Below are positions 6,164 to 10,439 of a DNA stretch of 10,439 nt, piece by piece. The stretch is taken from NCBI GenBank assembly GCA_946405675.1, contig CAMJIC010000078.1, positions 1 to 10,439 on the forward strand, read 5' to 3'. The position numbers and the translations under genes are program-made. Source of the stretch: an uncultured Clostridia bacterium (GTDB taxonomy: Bacteria > Bacillota > Clostridia > Lachnospirales > Lachnospiraceae). The number at the start of each line of letters is the position of its first letter. Position 1 is the first letter of the stretch. The notes under the pieces are model-generated. The model worked only from the letters and a program-made list of their open reading frames with translations, had not been told where the DNA came from and ran no database searches.

Positions 6164-8083
6164 TCATTCATACTGAACCGTCAGCTTCGTCATGCCCAGG
6201 GTCAGTCTCGCGCCGTTCGCAAGCTCCCGGGTTCCCTGCACCGGAACGTCATCCAGCTTCAGGGTATCGCCGGAATCGAGGTTTTCCACGAATACCTTCC
6301 CGTCACGGAAGAAAATCCGCGCCTGCCTTCCTGCCATGAAGTGGTCCAGAGGAAATGCGATGTCGCAGCGTGTCCGCAGGCGTCCGATGACCTGATCCTG
6401 CCCGATCCCGATGGAATACCGAACCTGGGGCTGAACCGGATCATACAGGATCACACCCTTTGTAAGGGGCTTCGTCAGATCCGGCGAAAGCTCCTGGCTT
6501 TGCTCTGAATCAGACAGCTCTTCAAAGTCTCTCCGGTTTTTCCGTGTGCGGTCGCCATAGATCACATATCCGATCAGCATGAGCAGGATGATGCCCATCA
6601 CGACCCAGATCACGCTCCGGATGCTGCGCACAAAGAAATAATCCCTGTTCTCGACCAGCATCTCTTCCATCAGGTCACTCCTGACCCCATAGACTTCTGT
6701 TTCCATCTCATTCGGATCCGCTGCATCCGCGCCGCCCAAAGCAGCCTCCTCCTTCTGCCGCTCTTCCTCGCTCTCCCTTACAACATTCTGGTTCTCAAGC
6801 GCCTTGATCCGCTCCTCCAGGTCAGACAGCGTTTGTGCTGCGCCGCCATTTTTCTCAAGTTCATCGACCCTGGAAGTCAGCTGCTCCATCTCCTCCTGCC
6901 TTGCCCTCTCGACTTCCGTCTCCGACTGCGAATATGCCCTGGCGGCCTCCTTTTCCTCCTGTGCCAGCCGCGCCTTTTCCGACTGGACCTGCGCAATCTC
7001 ATTTTCACGGGACGGAGGCATCATCAGTGTATGATTGAGCGTATACGTCCCGTCCGGATCTGTCACAGACAGCGTGAACCCCCGGAATTCCCCCGTACGG
7101 TATTCCACCGGGATCGGAATCCGGAAATAGGCGATCCTGTGCCCATCCGCCACGATCCCGTCCGCCACGTCCGTGGGAACATCATATGACGGCAGGAAAT
7201 AGTAAGGCGTATCCGTCCTTCTTGAGAGGGCAAACAGCTTATCCAGCTCACTCTCCGCCGGAAGGTAATCCGGCGCGACCGTATAGATCGGGAGGAAGAA
7301 ATCCTCCCTGTTGATCAGGTCCGTCAGCTCCTCATAGGTCACCCCGAGCCTGCTGTCGTCCGTCCCGTCAGAAACCAGGACGATCCGCTTGTACGCATCC
7401 TCCCCGTCATTCATCAGCGCATGGATCTGTTCAAAGAGTACGTTGCGCAGATAGGTATCCTGATCCTGATAGATGATGTTCTCCAGCTTCAGCCTCAGCT
7501 CATCATAATTGTCGGTATAATCCAGAACCGTCTGTGTCTGTTCATTGAAGGTCTTGATGGCAAAGCGCTCCCCGATCTGATGGTTCCAGATCAGGCGCGT
7601 CAGGATCGCATTGATTCTGTCGGGTCCATCGGGAAATGCATGCGCCACGGAATTGGAATTGTCGATCAGGATCAGCGTCTTCGGCGCAGGTCCGCCTTCC
7701 TCACCAAGCAGCCCTGCTTCGGATACCGGAATCTGCTCCATCCCGGAATACAGCCGGATGTTCTCCAGCTTTCCGCTGATCCCCCGCACATACCAGATCA
7801 TCTCCTCCTGGGACATGGCGACCTCGCTCACATCCGCGGAAGGCCCCGCCGTCTTCTCATTGACCGCGCGTGATGCCTCCAGGTCTTTGAACGCGTCATC
7901 ATCCCCCCCTGCCTGGGCTGTGTCCGACTCGATCAGAGCGTCCGCGGAAATCAGCTCTTCCCCATGGAGCACGCCTGCAGGCAGAAAAGCCAAGGCAAGC
8001 ACCAGCACGATCACCGCAGCCACTTCGATGAAGCATGACGCTTTTCCCCTGTCTGATCTGTAAATCTCCCGTATGTTGCTCAT
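6164..8083 (-). CDS. VWA-coiled coil-FHA transmembrane protein of the type VII locus
   Basis: This 639-residue protein has an N-terminal membrane segment or signal anchor (about 21-37), then a VWA domain (about 135-305) with a complete MIDAS metal site: D141-x-S143-x-S145, T210 and D239 in VSDG. A Glu/Gln/Arg-rich coiled coil (about 361-446) leads to a second span (about 489-508) and a C-terminal FHA domain (about 545-639). The charge pattern (N-terminus and the DRTRKNRR stop inside) places VWA and coiled coil outside the membrane and FHA in the cytoplasm. The FHA keeps IGR but has AGRQ in place of Ser-Arg-x-His, so phosphothreonine binding is uncertain. VWA domains bind protein ligands through a metal ion; a structural or sensing role linking an outside ligand to EssC is inferred from context. 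The ATG start has only a weak GGGGAT upstream. Confidence 0.9.
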   Translation of the reverse strand: MSNIREIYRSDRGKASCFIEVAAVIVLVLALAFLPAGVLHGEELISADALIESDTAQAGGDDDAFKDLEASRAVNEKTAGPSADVSEVAMSQEEMIWYVRGISGKLENIRLYSGMEQIPVSEAGLLGEEGGPAPKTLILIDNSNSVAHAFPDGPDRINAILTRLIWNHQIGERFAIKTFNEQTQTVLDYTDNYDELRLKLENIIYQDQDTYLRNVLFEQIHALMNDGEDAYKRIVLVSDGTDDSRLGVTYEELTDLINREDFFLPIYTVAPDYLPAESELDKLFALSRRTDTPYYFLPSYDVPTDVADGIVADGHRIAYFRIPIPVEYRTGEFRGFTLSVTDPDGTYTLNHTLMMPPSRENEIAQVQSEKARLAQEEKEAARAYSQSETEVERARQEEMEQLTSRVDELEKNGGAAQTLSDLEERIKALENQNVVRESEEERQKEEAALGGADAADPNEMETEVYGVRSDLMEEMLVENRDYFFVRSIRSVIWVVMGIILLMLIGYVIYGDRTRKNRRDFEELSDSEQSQELSPDLTKPLTKGVILYDPVQPQVRYSIGIGQDQVIGRLRTRCDIAFPLDHFMAGRQARIFFRDGKVFVENLDSGDTLKLDDVPVQGTRELANGARLTLGMTKLTVQYE

Positions 8084-8145
8084 GCCATTATCCCCAAAAC
8101 AAATCCGCCTGAAACGTTGTCACCGTCCCATACCATCGCATTCTC

Positions 8146-8658
8146 TTACCAGATCCCCGGATGAAAGCCGAAAAACAATACCGTCAGATTCGGAAAAAGG
8201 AGGAAGAAGATCATCCACCACCGCTCAGCCCGGAATCTGCGGATCAGCTTCCGGTACAAAAAGAAACCGGCAATCGTCCTCACCAGGAAGGCTCCGGCGA
8301 ACAGCAGCAACGTAATGCCGCAGTGATACGAGATGCTCTTCTCATCCATCAGTGGAATGGTAAAGACCCTCACAGTCGCCTCGGATGCCACGAGAAATAC
8401 CAGTTTGCACAACGCAATCACGATGCCGGCTGCCCTGCATCCGCACAGATCGCCAAGATAGGCCGCGTTAACTCCCGGAAGAAATGCCCACCACTTTTTC
8501 GCGTTCAGCTTCGAGAAAATGCCGCGCAAGCCAATCGCAAAACAAACCTGCAAAACAGTATAGATAAACAAAGCCTCGATCAGGACCTCATCTATCCCTT
8601 CTCCAAGCCACAGATGGTAAGCGGCATATTCACCTGTCAGAAAAGCGAAATGCTTCAT
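8146..8658 (-). CDS. Small polytopic membrane protein, unknown function
   Basis: This 170-residue protein has four predicted membrane segments (about residues 25-45, 76-100, 112-135 and 147-165). After the first span comes KKWWAFLPGVNAAYLGDLCG, resembling the Trp-x-x-x-x-Pro-x-x-Asn signature of small DUF5684-like membrane proteins, and the C-terminus (FPNLTVLFFGF) also fits that group; this is a tentative recognition from memory. Two similar Lys/Arg-x-x-Trp-Trp blocks (about 53-57 and 143-148) suggest an internal duplication or symmetric topology. I chose the ATG at 8656-8658, which has a GGGGGG stretch just upstream, over a TTG five codons earlier. It starts 45 nt after mnmA and ends 62 nt before the vwa gene, so it may belong to either transcript. 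No catalytic motif is visible and its function is unknown. Confidence 0.8.
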   Translation of the reverse strand: MKHFAFLTGEYAAYHLWLGEGIDEVLIEALFIYTVLQVCFAIGLRGIFSKLNAKKWWAFLPGVNAAYLGDLCGCRAAGIVIALCKLVFLVASEATVRVFTIPLMDEKSISYHCGITLLLFAGAFLVRTIAGFFLYRKLIRRFRAERWWMIFFLLFPNLTVLFFGFHPGIW

Positions 8659-8703
8659 CTTCCCCCCGGACAATGATCCCCAAAGCCGATCTTTCAGCAG
8701 CTA

Positions 8704-9930
8704 TCATATAGCCGCACTGCACGTCGCGCAGATCGTGCCTCCGCCAACCACATTTTCCCCCCGATATACCACAACCGCCTGGCCAACCGTCAGGGCCCTC
8801 TGCGGTTCATGGAACAGGATCTCCACCTTTCCCCCCTCTAAAACCCTGGCCGTTGCGGCCGCTTCCTTCGCACGGTAACGCGGCTTCGCGGTCACCTCAA
8901 CCTCATATCCGGCAGGCGGAGATGCCCCTTCCAGCGCGCCGCGGTCCGGCAGCCAGATCCAGTTAAAGTCTTCCGCGACCAACCGCTTCGAGAAAAGGCG
9001 GTCCTCGGGCGTGAGCACAACCTGATTCTTTGCTGTATCGATCCTGCTGACATAAAGCGGTGCCGGAAGCGCCAGCCCAAGGCCCCTGCGCTGGCCGATC
9101 GTATAGCGGATCAGCCCTTTATGCTCGCCCAGCACATGTCCGTCTTCATCCACAAAGTCACCGTGAGGCGCCTTTCTTCCGGTCCTTCTTTCAATAAAAT
9201 CCGCATACTTCCCGCTTTGCACAAAGCAGATGTCCTGCGAATCCGGCTTGCGGGAATTCACGAAGCCATACCCGTCCGCCATCGCGCGCACCGCTTCCTT
9301 GTCCGGGAATTCGCCCAGCGGAAAAACTGTATGCGCAAGCTGATCCTGCGTCATCGAATACAGGACATAGGTCTGGTCCTTTGCGGGATTCTTCGAGCGG
9401 AGAAGCTGCCACCGGCCGCTCTTTTCATCAAACCGGATCCTGGCGTAATGCCCCGTCACCACTACGTCGCACCCCAGGACTTTTGCACGGCGGTAAAGCA
9501 GGTCGAACTTCATATATCGATTGCAATCAATACATGGATTCGGGGTACCCCCCGACTGATAGATCCTCACGAAACGGTCGATCACCTTTTCCCCGAAATC
9601 AGACGTAAAGTTAAAGACATAGTACGGCATATGGAGCCTGCGTGCGACCTGTCTCGCATCCTCCACATCATCCAGGCTGCAGCATGAATGCGGGTTCGAT
9701 GCCGCTCCCGTTTCAAGGCCTCCACCTGCAGTTTCCGTCCCGGCTCCTGCGTCAAGGCCAGCTGCTGCATCAAGACCGGCTGCTGCGTCAAGACCGCCCT
9801 CCGGCTGGTTCAAAAGTTTCATTGTACAGCCGATGCACGTATATCCGTCCCGGATCATCAAAGCAGCCGCGACTGAACTGTCCACACCGCCGCTCATCGC
9901 AATCAGCGCTTTTTTATCATTTCCACTCAT
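8704..9930 (-). CDS. mnmA: tRNA-specific 2-thiouridylase MnmA
   Basis: MnmA adenylates and thiolates C2 of the wobble uridine of Lys, Glu and Gln tRNAs in the cytoplasm, taking sulfur relayed from a cysteine desulfurase. The PP-loop SGGVDSS is at 13-19. The catalytic nucleophile is C136 in NPCIDCNRYMKF, and the second active-site Cys is C235 in SQDICFV. TGHYARI, KDQTYVLY and the C-terminal beta-barrel region (YTIGQRRGLGL onward) all match the family. Length is 408 residues against about 370 normally; the excess is an Ala/Gly-rich insertion at about 43-79, just before SCCSLDDVEDA. The ATG overlaps the preceding stop as ATGA with no strong Shine-Dalgarno, which points to translational coupling to the upstream C_GCxxG_C_C gene. 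No cysteine desulfurase gene is in view. Confidence 0.96.
   Translation of the reverse strand: MSGNDKKALIAMSGGVDSSVAAALMIRDGYTCIGCTMKLLNQPEGGLDAAAGLDAAAGLDAGAGTETAGGGLETGAASNPHSCCSLDDVEDARQVARRLHMPYYVFNFTSDFGEKVIDRFVRIYQSGGTPNPCIDCNRYMKFDLLYRRAKVLGCDVVVTGHYARIRFDEKSGRWQLLRSKNPAKDQTYVLYSMTQDQLAHTVFPLGEFPDKEAVRAMADGYGFVNSRKPDSQDICFVQSGKYADFIERRTGRKAPHGDFVDEDGHVLGEHKGLIRYTIGQRRGLGLALPAPLYVSRIDTAKNQVVLTPEDRLFSKRLVAEDFNWIWLPDRGALEGASPPAGYEVEVTAKPRYRAKEAAATARVLEGGKVEILFHEPQRALTVGQAVVVYRGENVVGGGTICATCSAAI
9742..9795 (-). repeat. In-frame 18-bp tandem repeat within mnmA
   Basis: Three 18-bp units lie at 9742-9759, 9760-9777 and 9778-9795, differing from one another at two to four bases, with more degenerate units continuing toward 9700. 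They encode hexapeptides GLDAAA, GLDAAA and GLDAGA, followed by looser copies (GTETAG, GGLETG). The insertion sits in a loop between the PP-loop half-domain and the SCCSLDDVEDA helix. The unit keeps the reading frame. Confidence 0.88.
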
Positions 9931-10343
9931 ACCATTGGCCTGTCCTGCTGAGCAATCGTACTGCCTGCCAGCGTCTCATCCAGAAATCTCGTCATCTCAA
10001 ACACAAGGCCATCGCAATGCGGCTTTCTCGGAATCCCGCGTTTGGCTGATGCCGCCAGAAGATCCCTGCACTGTATGCTTTCATGACGTTTCCTGAAATC
10101 ACGGATCATGGCGGTAGAAACATCCTTCCCAAACCCTGCCATCCCCAGGATCATCGCGGCAGAAGAGAGTGTGCCGCACAGCCCGCCATGATGCATGCCG
10201 CTTCCAAACAGACTCCCCAGCCGGTACGACTCATCCTCACTCAGCCCCGTCACATCCCGAAAAGGCACCAGCAAGGACTGTGCGCAGTTAAAATGGATAT
10301 CCGTGCGCGCCCTCAGTTTCTCTACTTCCTGCATATGATCCAT
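9927..10343 (-). CDS. C_GCxxG_C_C family probable redox protein
   Basis: This 138-residue protein matches the C_GCAxxG_C_C family (TIGR01909-like, about 140 residues), predicted redox-active proteins with four conserved cysteines. All four are present: C20 in FNCAQS, C56 in the core motif GLCGTLSSA, C92 in IQCRDLL and C110 in PHCDGLV. The core motif is CGTLSS where the family usually has CGAxxG, a mild deviation. I chose the ATG at 10341-10343 because GGAGGGAGG lies 8 nt upstream; a GTG eight codons earlier lies beyond that site. The stop overlaps the mnmA start (ATGA). The biochemical role of the family is not established. Coupling to mnmA makes a part in sulfur or thiol redox chemistry plausible, but that is inference. 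Confidence 0.87.
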   Translation of the reverse strand: MDHMQEVEKLRARTDIHFNCAQSLLVPFRDVTGLSEDESYRLGSLFGSGMHHGGLCGTLSSAAMILGMAGFGKDVSTAMIRDFRKRHESIQCRDLLAASAKRGIPRKPHCDGLVFEMTRFLDETLAGSTIAQQDRPMV

Positions 10344-10351
10344 CTCTCCAT

Positions 10352-10360
10352 CCTCCCTCC
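10352..10360 (-). promoter_or_regulatory. Ribosome binding site deciding the C_GCxxG_C_C start
   Basis: On the minus strand this reads GGAGGGAGG, 8 nt before the ATG at 10341-10343. A longer GTG-start reading would place this site inside the coding sequence. Confidence 0.8.
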
Positions 10361-10384
10361 GGCTCACGCCGGTTCATGTCAATC

Positions 10385-10418
10385 CGTAACTGTTCAGAAC
10401 CCGTTCTGAACAGTTACG
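10385..10418. repeat. Perfect 16-bp palindrome upstream of the C_GCxxG_C_C gene
   Basis: CGTAACTGTTCAGAAC (10385-10400) and its exact reverse complement (10403-10418) are separated by two bases. The arm shares the GTAAC-N3-TCA pattern with the inverted repeat at 5375-5432, so it looks like a loop-less member of the same family. No T-run follows on the minus strand. It could be an operator or a dispersed repeat; the recurrence favours a repeat. Confidence 0.8.
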
Positions 10419-10439
10419 CATCGGGCGATGCTTCGCATC
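10418..10439. repeat. Alternating GCATC/GATGC hairpins at the right edge
   Basis: The sequence GCATCG-GG-CGATGC (10418-10431) forms one hairpin, and GATGC-TTC-GCATC (10427-10439) forms another that shares an arm with it, so the two are mutually exclusive. The window ends here, so the full element cannot be seen. Confidence 0.55.

Noticed and set aside
10344..10367. GTG-start extension of the C_GCxxG_C_C protein
   Set aside because: The strong GGAGGGAGG site sits 8 nt before the internal ATG, and the longer reading would code through it.
10377..10382. TTGACA-like promoter -35 box on the minus strand
   Set aside because: No credible -10 element follows at about 17 nt, so it cannot be supported as a promoter.
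10397..10406. LexA (SOS) operator of the GAAC-N4-GTTC type
   Set aside because: The palindrome has GAAC-N2-GTTC spacing, two bases short of the firmicute LexA box, and the longer repeat context explains it better.

Overview
The window is a compact run of seven genes, all on the minus strand, so transcription runs from the right edge to the left edge. The sequence is GC-rich. MnmA and the C_GCxxG_C_C protein look most like those of gut Clostridia, perhaps Lachnospiraceae (MnmA motifs such as CTMKL, CCSLDDVEDAR and NPCIDCNRYMKF). This placement rests on remembered family resemblance, not on a search. No rRNA, tRNA, CRISPR array or insertion sequence was seen.

In transcription order, the first two genes are a small four-cysteine redox-type protein (C_GCxxG_C_C family) and, coupled to it by an ATGA overlap, mnmA, the tRNA 2-thiouridylase. 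They form a tRNA-thiolation or redox module. A small polytopic membrane protein of unknown function follows.

The rest is a type VII secretion (T7SSb-like) block. It holds a two-membrane-span protein with an outside VWA domain, a coiled coil and an inside FHA domain; a single-span protein with a cytoplasmic FHA domain; the 1679-residue motor ATPase EssC (two degenerate FHA-like domains, two membrane spans, three FtsK/SpoIIIE ATPase domains); and the ubiquitin-like EsaB/YukD, which overlaps the essC end by 7 nt. No WXG100 substrate, EssA, EssB or EsaA is visible. The VWA-FHA and FHA proteins sit where such partners might be expected, and the locus may continue past the left edge.

The most unusual signal is repeat DNA. 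A family of palindromes with a TGTAAC...TCA core lies in three intergenic places. A second set of GC-rich hairpin modules occurs both between the vwa and fha genes and inside essC, where it encodes an extra linker in the N-terminal FHA-like domain. One shared module shows a compensatory base-pair change. Two unrelated genes, essC (30-bp units) and mnmA (18-bp units), also carry in-frame Ala/Gly-rich tandem repeats next to nucleotide-binding or active-site regions.
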